A DNA stretch of 64,000 nucleotides from Chitinophaga silvisoli (GCF_003412465.1 NZ_QTJV01000010.1:62001-126000), one strand, 5' to 3'. Numbered from the stretch's first letter, positions 34,472 to 43,856 are shown. Numbers and translations: made by a program. The notes: generated from the sequence alone by a model not told the origin.

Positions 34472-34822
34472 ATGCAATGGTTTGTAGCCAAGATCGTATA
34501 TCAGATCATCACTGGCAAAGGCACTCATACACCGCAGTTCGATGAACAACTGCGTCTGATCAGTGCCAACAGCAAACAGGAAGCTTTTAACAGAGCGTGT
34601 GAACTCGGAAAGCAGGAGCAATATTCTTTTAAGAACCAAAAACAGGAACTGGTAGAATGGCGCTTTATCAACGTACCCGAAATCAATAGCCTGAACACCC
34701 TGGATGATGGAATGGAATTGTACTCAAAAATAGAAGAACCCGAAGACCCAAACGCTTATATCTCGTGGTTGCAGGTTAGAGCAGCGCAGTTGAACGGAGC
34801 GGTAGATGTACATGCTAACTGA
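34472..34822 (+). CDS. DUF4288 domain protein
   Basis: A 116-residue soluble protein starting MQWFVAKIVYQIITGKG, with the pattern of DUF4288: an N-terminal strand carrying the partner-like AKIVYQI, then the ANSKQEAFNRACELGKQEQ helix and the EWRFINVPEI strand. The function is unknown. It begins 17 nt after the LiaF-like gene and precedes the kinase, so it is part of the same operon. Confidence 0.8.
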   Translation: MQWFVAKIVYQIITGKGTHTPQFDEQLRLISANSKQEAFNRACELGKQEQYSFKNQKQELVEWRFINVPEINSLNTLDDGMELYSKIEEPEDPNAYISWLQVRAAQLNGAVDVHAN

Positions 34823-34868
34823 ATGTAACATTTTCACAATAGAATGTACCTACTAACAAAATTAAAAA

Positions 34869-35930
34869 TTGGCAAGTCAACTCATTTCAGATAAATCGTT
34901 TCGCTGGTCCTTCGCTGCCACAGGATATGTATCATTGATCGTGCAGGCCGTGCTTCTGCAGTTCTGGTTCCATTTTCCGGATTCCATTGCCTGGGTAGAC
35001 AGCGGTATCCACATTGGATTTCTGGCACTGGCAGCATTGACCATCAGTTATACACTGGCCTATTACAGGCCACAAAAAAGAAAGGTCTTCTTCGTACTCT
35101 GCTTTTCCACCTCACAGACCCTGATCTGGATTTCGCTGAGTACATGGGCACTGCAATACACCTTTCAGGACAACTTACCTTATCTGGAATGGATGCATTT
35201 TGCAATGCCGGTGAGGTTCCTGTTTGGTTGGTTACTCATCACAGGTGTAGCGTTCAAAAGCCTTTACTGGTATGACCTGGAAGAACAGCGGCAGGAGATC
35301 TCCAGGAAACAGGCCACCGAAAGATTAGCACGCGAAGCAGAATTATATAAGCTCAGGCAACAGCTGCAACCGCATTTTTTATTCAACAGCCTGAACTCTA
35401 TCAATGCCCTGATCGCATTGCGCCCGCAGCAGGCAAGAGAGATGGTAATAAAGCTCAGCGATTTCCTGAGAGGTACCCTGAAGAGAGAAGATCAGCAATG
35501 GATCCTGCTGCCGGAAGAACTGCAATACTTGCAATGGTACCTGGACATAGAAAAGGTGCGTTTTGGCCACCGGTTAAGTACAGAAGTAATAGCGGGCCAG
35601 GAAGTAGAGAAGATGATGATTCCACCCATGCTCCTGCAGCCCGTAGTCGAAAACGCCATCAAGTATGGATTGTATGATACCACGGAGGCGATCACCATCA
35701 CCATACAGGCATGGGCAAAAGACGACCTGCTTTACATACAGGTGCAGAATCCATACGATGCTGACCTGCAGCAGAAGCCGACCGGTACTGGATTTGGATT
35801 AACCTCTATCCGCCGGCGATTGTACCTGCTCTTTGCAAGACAGGACCTGTTGGAAACGGAAGCAAAAGCGAATATTTACACAACACTGATTAAAGTGCCG
35901 CAACTCTATGATAAAAGCAGTAATAATTGA
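34869..35930 (+). CDS. LytS-type sensor histidine kinase
   Basis: A 353-residue membrane kinase with four hydrophobic segments (about 12-140), a short coiled coil (EEQRQEISRKQATERLAREA) and the His_kinase box with QLQPHFLFNSLNSINAL. The ATPase N-box is LLQPVVENAIKYG and the G-box TGTGFGLTSIRRRL. The start is a TTG at 34869; no ATG is available before the first membrane helices. The final 23 nt overlap the regulator gene, exactly the overlap length seen in the other LytS/LytTR pair of this window. Confidence 0.92.
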   Translation: MASQLISDKSFRWSFAATGYVSLIVQAVLLQFWFHFPDSIAWVDSGIHIGFLALAALTISYTLAYYRPQKRKVFFVLCFSTSQTLIWISLSTWALQYTFQDNLPYLEWMHFAMPVRFLFGWLLITGVAFKSLYWYDLEEQRQEISRKQATERLAREAELYKLRQQLQPHFLFNSLNSINALIALRPQQAREMVIKLSDFLRGTLKREDQQWILLPEELQYLQWYLDIEKVRFGHRLSTEVIAGQEVEKMMIPPMLLQPVVENAIKYGLYDTTEAITITIQAWAKDDLLYIQVQNPYDADLQQKPTGTGFGLTSIRRRLYLLFARQDLLETEAKANIYTTLIKVPQLYDKSSNN

Positions 35931-36648
35931 TGATGAACCACTGGCCAGGGAGATCGTAAAAGAATACCTCGGAACTTATACACAGATCCGGATTTTGCAG
36001 GAATGCAACGATGGGTTTGAAGGATTAAAAGCCATCCAGCAACACCAGCCCGATATTATATTCCTGGATGTGCAGATGCCGAAGATCAATGGATTTGAAA
36101 TGCTGGAACTGGTAGAAGAATTGCCTGCCGTTATCTTTACAACTGCTTTTGAAGAACATGCCATCAGGGCATTTGAAGTGAATGCAACAGATTATTTGTT
36201 GAAGCCGTTTTCAAAAGAACGCTTTGACAAAGCCTTGCAGAAATGGCTGGATAAACGACAGGACACGGCACCCGTGCAGACAGACGCATTGCTGGAAACA
36301 GCCGCCAGCTCACCCTTGCAGAGCAATAGGGTAGTGGTGAAGATCAATGGAAAGATTAAGATCATACCCGTACAGGATATACATTATCTCGAAGCAGCAG
36401 ATGATTATGTGAAGATAGTGACACAGGAAGGAGCCTTTCTGAAAAATAAGACGATGGGCTTTTTTGAGAAAACGCTGGACATGCAGCAGTTTGCCAGGGT
36501 GCACCGTTCTTATATCCTGAATGTAAACCAGGTGACAAGGATAGAACCTTACGAGAAAGAGAATCACCTGGCCATGCTGAAGAGTGGGGCAAAGGTGCCG
36601 GTGAGTAAAACGGGGTATCCAAAATTAAAATCAGCGCTGGGCTTATAG
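35908..36648 (+). CDS. LytTR-family response regulator
   Basis: A 246-residue regulator: receiver domain (about 2-118) with the acidic pair in AVIIDDEPLAREI, phospho-acceptor Asp in IIFLDVQMPKING and Lys in LLKPFSKERF, then a linker (about 120-145) and a LytTR domain (NGKIKIIPVQDIHYLEAADD, RVHRSYILNVNQV). Translation is probably coupled to the kinase by the 23-nt overlap. Likely targets include its own operon with the LiaF-like protein, but no repeat operator was identified. Ends before a long hairpin. Confidence 0.93.
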   Translation: MIKAVIIDDEPLAREIVKEYLGTYTQIRILQECNDGFEGLKAIQQHQPDIIFLDVQMPKINGFEMLELVEELPAVIFTTAFEEHAIRAFEVNATDYLLKPFSKERFDKALQKWLDKRQDTAPVQTDALLETAASSPLQSNRVVVKINGKIKIIPVQDIHYLEAADDYVKIVTQEGAFLKNKTMGFFEKTLDMQQFARVHRSYILNVNQVTRIEPYEKENHLAMLKSGAKVPVSKTGYPKLKSALGL

Positions 36649-36728
36649 CTTTCGGATTTCGTAGTATTTAAAAAGCTGGCCGCAGGCCACGGCATCCAAT
36701 AGCTAAGCAGGCTCACTAAAATATTAAA

Positions 36729-36796
36729 TGGATTGCGAATTATGTATTACGATTGCCTTTTTTCATCGTAGTACGTAGTTCGCAATCCGTTTTTAT
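36729..36796. terminator. 25-bp hairpin between regulator and mntH genes
   Basis: Arms 36729-36753 and 36765-36789 pair along the full length when G-T pairs are allowed. A plus-strand T run follows. Serves convergent genes. Confidence 0.75.
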
Positions 36797-38674
36797 TTAC
36801 TGCACCACCAACACAGGTATCTTCACTTTATGCCTCACCTGGTTAGTCGTTTCTCCGTAAATCCAATCCTTAATCCCCGTATGCCCATGTCCGCCCAACA
36901 CTAAAAAATCCGCCTTCTCCGCCTTCACAATCCGCACAATCTCCTCTGCCCTGTGCCTGTACCCCAGGAACCCTTCCGCATGGAGATTTTTATTCTTCAT
37001 CAGCCTCACATAGGTATCCATCTGCTCCTTGTCCTTCCTCGTTTCCAGGTCATCGGACTCTCTTCCCAAATACCTCGCGGAAGCACTCTCCACAATATGA
37101 ATCAACAAATACCTTGTATGCTCATTTCCATGAGCGATAGCATTGGCAATAATCGCCTCATCATCCCTGCTAAAATCAAGCGCCAGCGCAATCCTGTTAT
37201 ATACCGGTATCTTAATATTCTCTAAAGACACTGCAGCTGCAGGATGTATATTTGCCGTACGCTTTGCACCGTACTTAGTGGCCAGCGGATAAAACACGGT
37301 AATAAATAACAACACCACAAATCCCACACCCAGCACCGTAATAAGGATATCCACCCAGATCGAACCACCGTCTTCCATATAATGCATGGCTTCTGTAAAC
37401 ACCATGCGGGTATTCAGGTACACCAGCACCGCTGTGATCACCCAGCTGAGGATCTTCACCGGCACATTCACCGCAAATTTCCCCATCGTGGTTTTATCAC
37501 TCACAAAATGGATCAATGGAATCACCGCGAAGCCCAACTGTAAACTCAGCAACACCTGGCTGAACACCAGTAATTCTCCCACCTTATCAGCACCCGCTAT
37601 TTGTATCACCAGCAGTGCAGGTACAATGGCGAGCAATCTTGTCAGCAACCTTCTCAGCCATGGATTGATACGGAGTTTTAAATATCCCTCCATCACAATC
37701 TGGCCGGCCAGGGTGCCTGTCACTGTAGAACTTTGTCCTGCTGCAATCAAAGCCACTGCAAATAAAATGGGTGCCCATTTATTGCTTAACAGTCCTTCGA
37801 GCAACTGATGCGCATCCTGGATCTCAGCAATATTGTTCCTGCCCGATTTAAAGAACACGGCAGCTGCCAGGATCAGGATAGCAGCGTTTACAAAGAACGC
37901 CAGATTCAATGCAACGGCACTATCAATAAAATTTAATTTCAGCGCTTGCCTTATCCCCGCTTCATCCTGCCTGATCTTCCTCGTTTGCACCAATGCAGAA
38001 TGGAGATACAGGTTATGCGGCATCACTGTCGCACCAATGATCCCAATGGCGATATACAGGGCTGTATTATCCGGGATCCGTGGTACAAAACCTGTCACCA
38101 CTTCACTCATTACAGGCTTTGCCATAATCAGTTCGGTGAGAAAAGAGATCCCTACAATCGCCACCAGGGCTATAATAAAGGCTTCCATTTTCCGGATGCC
38201 ATAGCGTTGTAGTACAAGCAGCAGAAAGGTATCGAACACAGTAATGCTCACACCCCACTGCAGGGGCAGCCCGGTTAGCAACTGGATCCCGATCGCCATC
38301 CCCAGCACTTCTGCCAGGTCAGTAGCTGCAATGGCGATTTCTGCCAGGATATATAAGATGAAGTTGACCCCCGGGGGATAGGTTTCCCTGTTGGCCTGTG
38401 CGAGGTCGCGCCCGCGTACAATTCCTAGTCTTGCGCTGAGTGATTGGAGTAGCAATGCCATGAGGTTACTCATGAGCAATACCCAAAGCAGGGTATACCC
38501 GTATTGACTGCCGCCGGCAAGGTCGGTGGCCCAGTTCCCCGGGTCCATATAACCTACGCTCACAAGGTAGGCAGGTCCAAAGAAGGCAAGCATTTTTTTC
38601 CAGCGGCTCGGGCTGGCTATGGTAGTGTCTACACTCTGATGTACTTCGCCAAGGGACGTGTGCTGATGGTTCAT
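36797..38674 (-). CDS. mntH: Nramp-type Mn2+/Fe2+ transporter fused to a universal stress domain
   Basis: A 625-residue protein. Residues about 25-460 form an Nramp carrier with eleven or so membrane helices, the metal-binding DPGN motif (GYMDPGNWATDLAGG) and the second MPH motif (ATVMPHNLYLHSALVQTR). Residues about 485-625 are a UspA-like domain (RIALALDFSRDDEAIIANAI) ending in an ATP-binding-type GGHGHTGIKDWIYGETT glycine loop. Divalent metal, most likely Mn2+ given the adjacent mntR, is moved with protons. The cytoplasmic stress domain could sense nucleotide. The start lies 9 nt after the mntR stop. Confidence 0.93.
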   Translation of the reverse strand: MNHQHTSLGEVHQSVDTTIASPSRWKKMLAFFGPAYLVSVGYMDPGNWATDLAGGSQYGYTLLWVLLMSNLMALLLQSLSARLGIVRGRDLAQANRETYPPGVNFILYILAEIAIAATDLAEVLGMAIGIQLLTGLPLQWGVSITVFDTFLLLVLQRYGIRKMEAFIIALVAIVGISFLTELIMAKPVMSEVVTGFVPRIPDNTALYIAIGIIGATVMPHNLYLHSALVQTRKIRQDEAGIRQALKLNFIDSAVALNLAFFVNAAILILAAAVFFKSGRNNIAEIQDAHQLLEGLLSNKWAPILFAVALIAAGQSSTVTGTLAGQIVMEGYLKLRINPWLRRLLTRLLAIVPALLVIQIAGADKVGELLVFSQVLLSLQLGFAVIPLIHFVSDKTTMGKFAVNVPVKILSWVITAVLVYLNTRMVFTEAMHYMEDGGSIWVDILITVLGVGFVVLLFITVFYPLATKYGAKRTANIHPAAAVSLENIKIPVYNRIALALDFSRDDEAIIANAIAHGNEHTRYLLIHIVESASARYLGRESDDLETRKDKEQMDTYVRLMKNKNLHAEGFLGYRHRAEEIVRIVKAEKADFLVLGGHGHTGIKDWIYGETTNQVRHKVKIPVLVVQ

Positions 38675-38683
38675 AAAATTAGC

Positions 38684-39343
38684 TTAAATCGGCTTTACCA
38701 TAATACTTTTTGCCACCTGTTCACTGATGGTAAAGGCTGGCTGGTTCTTTATCTTAATCTCAATTGAGTTGTCAAATTCATATCGCTCAATGACATCCAG
38801 TTGGGTGCCTAAGCGTACCCCTTTCGTATTCAGGAATTCGAGCAGGGCAGTAGATTTGTCCGAGACAGCCATGACTTCGAGTCTGTTGGCTTTCGACTTG
38901 TGCAGGCTGGTCTGTACCCTGGGTTTACCCATTTTGCCCTGTGCATCGGGAATGGGGTCTCCATGAGGATCTATCTGCGGGTTGCCCAGGAATTCGCTGA
39001 GCCGGTTGGTGAGTTTTTCGCTGCGTACATGCTCCAGTTCTTCGGCCAGTTCATGCACTTCTTCCCAGCTGAAACTGAGTTTTTCTACCAGGAAACATTC
39101 CCAGAGCCGGTGCCGGCGTATAATTTGCAGGGCGGCTTTTTTCCCTTCGCTGGTGAGGTTGATGCCCTGGTATTTCTCGTAAGCAATGAGTTTCTTTTCT
39201 TTTAGCTTCTTTGCCATGTCGGTCACCGATGCCGGCTTGGTATCCAGCTCATAGGCCAACGCATTGGTGCTCACAGCTTCCTGTCCTTCTTCTAATTTAT
39301 AAATTGATTTGATGTAGTTCTCCTCTGCGATCGACAAATTCAT
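38684..39343 (-). CDS. mntR: Metal-dependent transcriptional regulator, DtxR/MntR family
   Basis: A 219-residue repressor. An N-terminal winged helix (about 5-65: NYIKSIYKLEEGQEAVSTNA, KPASVTDMAKKLKEKKLI) leads into the metal-binding and dimerisation domain (about 66-140, with RRHRLWECFLVEKL, HELAEELEHV and NPQIDPHGDPIP). The C-terminal FeoA/SH3-like domain (about 150-217) is present, so it is a long-form member. With metal bound it should repress mntH, with which it shares a transcript. A palindromic candidate operator lies 15 nt ahead of its start codon, consistent with autoregulation. Confidence 0.93.
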   Translation of the reverse strand: MNLSIAEENYIKSIYKLEEGQEAVSTNALAYELDTKPASVTDMAKKLKEKKLIAYEKYQGINLTSEGKKAALQIIRRHRLWECFLVEKLSFSWEEVHELAEELEHVRSEKLTNRLSEFLGNPQIDPHGDPIPDAQGKMGKPRVQTSLHKSKANRLEVMAVSDKSTALLEFLNTKGVRLGTQLDVIERYEFDNSIEIKIKNQPAFTISEQVAKSIMVKPI

Positions 39344-39358
39344 GTTACTAAAAATAAA

Positions 39359-39376
39359 ATTTAGGTAAATCTAAAT
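39359..39376. promoter_or_regulatory. Candidate MntR operator
   Basis: ATTTAG-GTAAAT-CTAAAT, an 18-nt inverted repeat with perfect 6-nt arms, upstream of mntR. DtxR/MntR-family sites are AT-rich palindromes of about this size. Its position close to the start codon would let a bound dimer block the mntR-mntH transcript. Confidence 0.6.
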
Positions 39377-39554
39377 AATTTATTAGAATAATGCAAGTGG
39401 TGCTTTGCCTGCAGCCCTTTCAATTGCGATATATTACATATATAAGTCCTAAAATTCCCTAAATAGTCGATAAAAAATCCCAAATTTGCCCTTCACTTTT
39501 GTTCATATCAATATTTTCTTTAACTTTTCGGACATAATAAACAAGCAAATACGC

Positions 39555-40472
39555 ATGAATAAGCTGTTGATAGCAGCATTAGCACTTGGTCTTTTCGCCT
39601 CCTGCAAATCCGGGGGTAAAAAATCAGGCTCTGATGCCATCACTTTTAAAGAATTCCGTCAGTCATTTGCTGACAGCAAATTACCTTACAAACTGACCCC
39701 TGATGCCCTCAGCAATGCATCAGGTGATTCCTCCGCTATCGACACCGCCCTTATCAACCGGTTCCTGGTCGATACCCTGGCGAAAGCAGACTTCCCTTCC
39801 GGCAAGGTGAGCTATTATCCATTAGCCTCCCTCACGGGCGATAAGATCAACTACCTGGTCATAAAAGCAGCCGACAAAAATAATACCGCTGCTTACCTCT
39901 GCGTATTTGATAAAAAAGATCATTACCTGGACCGCATTCAGGTAGCCAAAATAGGTGCCAAAGGAAATAAAAAGGAATACTTCTCCCTCGACAGCAAAGA
40001 AATGCTGAAGATCACTACCGAGACAGAAGTAACACCGGGGCATACCGCTACTACCGAAAACTTCTACTCTGTAGAACCAAATGGTAAAACCTCCCTGGTG
40101 ATGACCAACTCTACCGGCGAAACAATTCCTGGGCAGATCTTCAATCCGATAGATACACTCCCTAAGAAAAATAAATTCTCCGCCGATTATACATCCGGCG
40201 AATCCAGCATCGTGTCCATCCGCGATGGAAAGGATCCAAAGTCTTTCCTGTTCTTTATTTCCTTCACCAAAGAATCTGGTTGTAAAGGAGAAATTTCAGG
40301 TACAGGACGTTTCACCAGTGCAAACAAAGGTGAATTCAACGACAAGGATACAGAATGCGGTATCGCATTCCAGTTCTCTTCAGGTAAACTGACAATGAAA
40401 GAAATGGGTGGTTGTGGTGCTTACAGAGGTGTACGTTGTTTATTCGAAGGAGGATTTACAAAAAAGAAATAG
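39555..40472 (+). CDS. Lipoprotein of unknown function
   Basis: A 305-residue exported lipoprotein. The signal MNKLLIAALALGLFASC has a lipobox ending at Cys17, followed by a Gly/Lys/Ser linker. The rest is soluble, beta-rich and without membrane segments. The C-terminal 80 residues contain four Cys (SGCKGEISGT, TECGIAFQF, GGCGAYRGVRC) that may form disulfides. No known domain recognised. An upstream in-frame TTG (39486) is rejected because the signal peptide starts at the ATG. Followed by an intrinsic terminator. Confidence 0.75.
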   Translation: MNKLLIAALALGLFASCKSGGKKSGSDAITFKEFRQSFADSKLPYKLTPDALSNASGDSSAIDTALINRFLVDTLAKADFPSGKVSYYPLASLTGDKINYLVIKAADKNNTAAYLCVFDKKDHYLDRIQVAKIGAKGNKKEYFSLDSKEMLKITTETEVTPGHTATTENFYSVEPNGKTSLVMTNSTGETIPGQIFNPIDTLPKKNKFSADYTSGESSIVSIRDGKDPKSFLFFISFTKESGCKGEISGTGRFTSANKGEFNDKDTECGIAFQFSSGKLTMKEMGGCGAYRGVRCLFEGGFTKKK

Positions 40473-40500
40473 TTTTTGGAATAAAATAGATTGGAATAAT

Positions 40501-40534
40501 AAGGGTTGGAATTTATTTCCGACCCTTTTTTATT
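40501..40534 (+). terminator. Terminator of the lipoprotein gene
   Basis: 11-bp stem with one mismatch (40501-40511 with 40517-40527) followed by a T run. The next 420 nt up to the secreted protein gene hold no feature I can support. Confidence 0.8.
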
Positions 40535-40955
40535 GTTTAAAAAGGCTTGATCATCAGGGCCTGAATTTGCACCTGTGTCAGGGATTGCCACTGCGGCCAG
40601 ACTAACAGTGTGAATACATATATTTACGATCAATAGCATATTTACTGAACGGGGCATATAACATCAGCAGTTATCACCTTAGAGATTATTGTTTTCCTAA
40701 AGCCGCAATACTTACCTACTCTAATTAACTATGATTTGATTCACAGGTTCGTGAGCAGATTTCCGGTGGGGATATTCAACCTCGTATTATTCGAAGACTA
40801 ATCCTGGAGCTTTGCCCAAAGGATACTTTATGGCTAATACCCATCTCCCTATGGGCGGAATGAATTTAGCAACTGATCCCCCAGCCCAGGTAAGCGCGCG
40901 TACTATGAATTCGAATCAGCTGTTTAACCCTTTTGTTTATTCCAATTCTAAAAAA

Positions 40956-41918
40956 ATGAAATACGCTTTTGTTGCAATGTTATCCCTGATATCATTTCGC
41001 CTGGCATCTATGCATCCACCGGTAACTTACTCTTCAGCATCTATTCTGCCAGAAACTGCCAGGATCAGTGATCCGGCGGCAGCTCCATATTTAGTTATAA
41101 GTACGCATAATAGTGTAGCAATTGATTCGGCAGGCTTCAAACCCGGGAATGGGAGAGGGATTGTTGGAAAGAGATTAAAAGACGCAAAAAAGGCATTGCG
41201 GGATTTTAAATTTATATTTTCGAATGATAATTTTTCTGAATTTAGAAAATTGTTAACACTGAATAAAAAGGCTTTTAAGTTAATAGATAGTACGGCTTTG
41301 GCAGAAGCCATAAAGGGGAAAAAATTGAGTGAGGATGAACGAATCTTATTAGAGATAGCAGTAGGCACAATAAATTCAAATTATGAGCATAAGGTAGAAT
41401 ATGTCAAAGGAAATAAGGGCGTCTCAAGGGAAGCGCAAATACTATTTAGAAAAAGCTTAAATGTAGGAGGAATGGATTTGGAAAATACGATACAGACTTA
41501 TCCCTGTCATTGTATTCCGGGAGATGCATTTGGCAGAACCCTAAGAGGCGCTGGCGTTACCATCCAAACAACCACCGGCACCTATTCTGTTATAGTAGAT
41601 AGTAATGAACCTGCCTTGAATGTACTTGACTATTACTATGCAGAGGGCGATTCTATGGTGTATAATCCTATACCGGGTACTATTACCATCACAGGGCACG
41701 AATTATTGGGGCATGGCAGATCTTTGGATTTTAACTATCCTAATCAGCATGAAGCCGGGGTGTTGACGGAGAATTTAATTTTGAGAGTGCTGGTAATGAA
41801 GCTTGACAACAAAATTATCCATGTTCAAAGGACAGGCTGGCAGCACGGCGATTCCTCCCGCGGCGGAAGGTGTGTAATTGATAGTTTCGATACTAAAAAG
41901 CCCGGGTTTATTAAGTAA
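40956..41918 (+). CDS. Secreted protein with a HELLGH metal-binding-like motif
   Basis: A 320-residue protein from the ATG at 40956, which begins a signal peptide (MKYAFVAMLSLISFRLAS). Upstream in-frame codons (from 40812 or 40830) lack such a signal. The second half carries TITGHELLGHGRSLDF, with His248, Glu249 and His253. The spacing is HExxxH rather than HExxH, but the context resembles secreted metallopeptidase or toxin-type domains. A CHCIPGDAFG segment precedes it. Its DNA is visibly richer in A and T than the flanking genes, which could mean transfer. Convergent with the next gene, 19 nt away. Function unknown. Confidence 0.65.
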   Translation: MKYAFVAMLSLISFRLASMHPPVTYSSASILPETARISDPAAAPYLVISTHNSVAIDSAGFKPGNGRGIVGKRLKDAKKALRDFKFIFSNDNFSEFRKLLTLNKKAFKLIDSTALAEAIKGKKLSEDERILLEIAVGTINSNYEHKVEYVKGNKGVSREAQILFRKSLNVGGMDLENTIQTYPCHCIPGDAFGRTLRGAGVTIQTTTGTYSVIVDSNEPALNVLDYYYAEGDSMVYNPIPGTITITGHELLGHGRSLDFNYPNQHEAGVLTENLILRVLVMKLDNKIIHVQRTGWQHGDSSRGGRCVIDSFDTKKPGFIK

Positions 41919-41937
41919 TTTTGGGTGTCATATTAAT

Positions 41938-42705
41938 TCATCTTATCCTGCCATAAATTCCATAATTGTCTCCCAGCAAAACCTTTTCCTGCATAAAGGA
42001 GCGATAATTTACATCCTGCTCCAATATATTATTAACCCTTATTTCTATTGCAAGCAGATGGGTGAATTGCTGTTTTAACTTAACAACTGTTTCATGGTAC
42101 CTGCCTAGTTGTTCTCCCAATGCCACGAGGGTGGCAGTATCATTAATACTCCCTTTTAAAGATTTTCCGAGTAGCTGCTTTCTTTGCTGAAGAAAGTGTT
42201 GCATAGCATCTGCTTTGTCAAAATCATTCGCAAGAATACTCAGATCCTTCCTCAGATCCTGGGTATGTACGACCGAATTTTGCAAGGTCTTCCCATTTAT
42301 ATAATCAAGCCTGATGCACAATGAATCAATATATGCAGGTGTCTTGTTGTTTTGGATTTTTACAAATTTCTCCTGAAAAGTTCTCTCTAATTCTTCTAGT
42401 TTTTCTGATGGTATTTTTTTTAATATCCGCATTTTATGAGGCCCTCTTTTTTGCACTTCTTCTTTAATACTCAGTTCCGTTTTTTTCCATTCTTCTACCA
42501 GGGATAAGGTCTGTTGATTAAGTGCTTTATTTACATCCGTTATTTTTCTACTTAAAGGAGTAGTATAATCGTTAATATTTCCCAGGCTGTCTGCAAGTTT
42601 TGGGATCGGGACAATCCGAACCTGGATACCCTTATTTGCACCGTATTGGCCATAACTAATGATGAAGAGAAATGTCAGGAATACGGAACAAATAAAGCCT
42701 TTCAT
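41938..42705 (-). CDS. Secreted coiled-coil protein of unknown function
   Basis: A 255-residue exported protein: signal peptide about 1-19 (MKGFICSVFLTFLFIISYG), then almost wholly helical, charged sequence rich in Lys, Glu, Leu and Gln (for example LSLVEEWKKTELSIKEEVQK, RYHETVVKLKQQFTHLLAIE), predicted coiled coil. No enzyme motif and no second membrane segment. It faces the HELLGH protein tail to tail and shares its AT-rich composition, so the two may have arrived together; a joint function is only a guess. Confidence 0.65.
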   Translation of the reverse strand: MKGFICSVFLTFLFIISYGQYGANKGIQVRIVPIPKLADSLGNINDYTTPLSRKITDVNKALNQQTLSLVEEWKKTELSIKEEVQKRGPHKMRILKKIPSEKLEELERTFQEKFVKIQNNKTPAYIDSLCIRLDYINGKTLQNSVVHTQDLRKDLSILANDFDKADAMQHFLQQRKQLLGKSLKGSINDTATLVALGEQLGRYHETVVKLKQQFTHLLAIEIRVNNILEQDVNYRSFMQEKVLLGDNYGIYGRIR

Positions 42706-42909
42706 ATTTTGGAATTAACGCGGTGAGAAGTAATTAGTTGGGGTTGTGCTTTTGATCCTTTGATCTGCTTTGCATGCAAGGAAATATTTTTCCCTTAAAA
42801 GATGGTTAATGCGTAGTTAAATGTTCCCAATAATTTTAATCTTGTAATAACAGCTTCGTCATGCCGTATTTTGAATGTTTAGCCAACAGGTTTTGAACCT
42901 TTACACCCC

Positions 42910-43548
42910 TCACCCCCTTATAATCCCCAAAAACTCCTCTCTCCCTATAAACCTCGCTCCCAAACTCGCCAAATGCTCTGTATACACCTGGCAATCAATT
43001 ACCCTCAATCCCAACACCACCGCCTTCTGCACAAACGTCACAAACGCCGCCTTCGATGCATTACTCACCCTCGCAAACATCGACTCTCCAAAAAAACAAT
43101 CCCCCAGCATCACCCCATAAAATCCCCCCACCAACTCACCGTCCTGCCAGCACTCCACCGAATGCGCATACCCCGCCTTATGCAACGCTATATACGCCTC
43201 CTCTACCTCCGATGTTATCCACGTCCCATCCTGCCCCTTCCTTGGCGACTCCTTACACCCCGCTATCACGCCCGCAAAATCTTCATCAAAGGTTATCTGA
43301 AAAATCCCCTTCTTCAGTACCTGCTTCATGCTGGCACTCAACTTTAACTCTTCAGGAAATAATACAAAACGAGGATCCGGACTCCACCATAAAATAGGCG
43401 GCTCATTATACCACGGGAAAATCCCTTCCTGGTATGCCAGCAATAATCGTTCAATAGAAAGATCGCCCCCGTACGCAAGGAGACCATCTTCATCTGCTAA
43501 ATTGACGGGAGGAAAAACTAACTCTTCTGTGAGGTAAAAGACAGGCAT
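42910..43548 (-). CDS. aat: Leucyl/phenylalanyl-tRNA-protein transferase
   Basis: A 212-residue Aat that adds Leu or Phe from aminoacyl-tRNA to proteins with N-terminal Arg or Lys, marking them for ClpS-ClpAP. Signature segments: [78 protein letters not shown], and a C-terminal [14 protein letters not shown]. Its ATG overlaps the clpS stop by one base (TAATG), so the two are translationally coupled. Confidence 0.96.
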   Translation of the reverse strand: MPVFYLTEELVFPPVNLADEDGLLAYGGDLSIERLLLAYQEGIFPWYNEPPILWWSPDPRFVLFPEELKLSASMKQVLKKGIFQITFDEDFAGVIAGCKESPRKGQDGTWITSEVEEAYIALHKAGYAHSVECWQDGELVGGFYGVMLGDCFFGESMFARVSNASKAAFVTFVQKAVVLGLRVIDCQVYTEHLASLGARFIGREEFLGIIRG

Positions 43549-43856
43549 TAACTTTCTACAGCTTCTTCTAAAGTGGCACTAATCCCTCTGTCCAGCAATG
43601 CTTCACACATCGGACGCAGGTCCGTAAATTCACCCTGCTTCACAGCATACTTGCCATTGTGATGTATAATCAACGCACATTGCTCAGCCTGTTCCTGCGA
43701 ATGACCGCATACTTCCATCAGGGACTGGATCACCCAGTCAAACGTATTTACTTCATCGTTCCACACGATGAGGCTGTATGGAAATTGTTCATCCTCTGCT
43801 ACCAACACATCTTCCCACTCTTTGGTGTGTGTGCCTGTTTGCTGACGCTGGCTCAT
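43548..43856 (-). CDS. clpS: ATP-dependent Clp protease adaptor ClpS
   Basis: A 102-residue ClpS adaptor. The core has the [17 protein letters not shown] motif, whose Asn-Asp-Glu region binds the N-terminal residue of substrates, then [29 protein letters not shown]. ClpS hands N-degron substrates to ClpA/C. Together with aat in one TAATG-coupled operon it forms a complete marking-and-recognition module. A TATTTTTG -7 element lies 23 nt before the start. Confidence 0.95.
   Translation of the reverse strand: MSQRQQTGTHTKEWEDVLVAEDEQFPYSLIVWNDEVNTFDWVIQSLMEVCGHSQEQAEQCALIIHHNGKYAVKQGEFTDLRPMCEALLDRGISATLEEAVES

Noticed and set aside
40812-40955. Longer start for the HELLGH protein
   Set aside because: The extra 48 residues are not signal-like, whereas a clean signal peptide begins at 40956; an ATG at 40830 cannot be wholly excluded.
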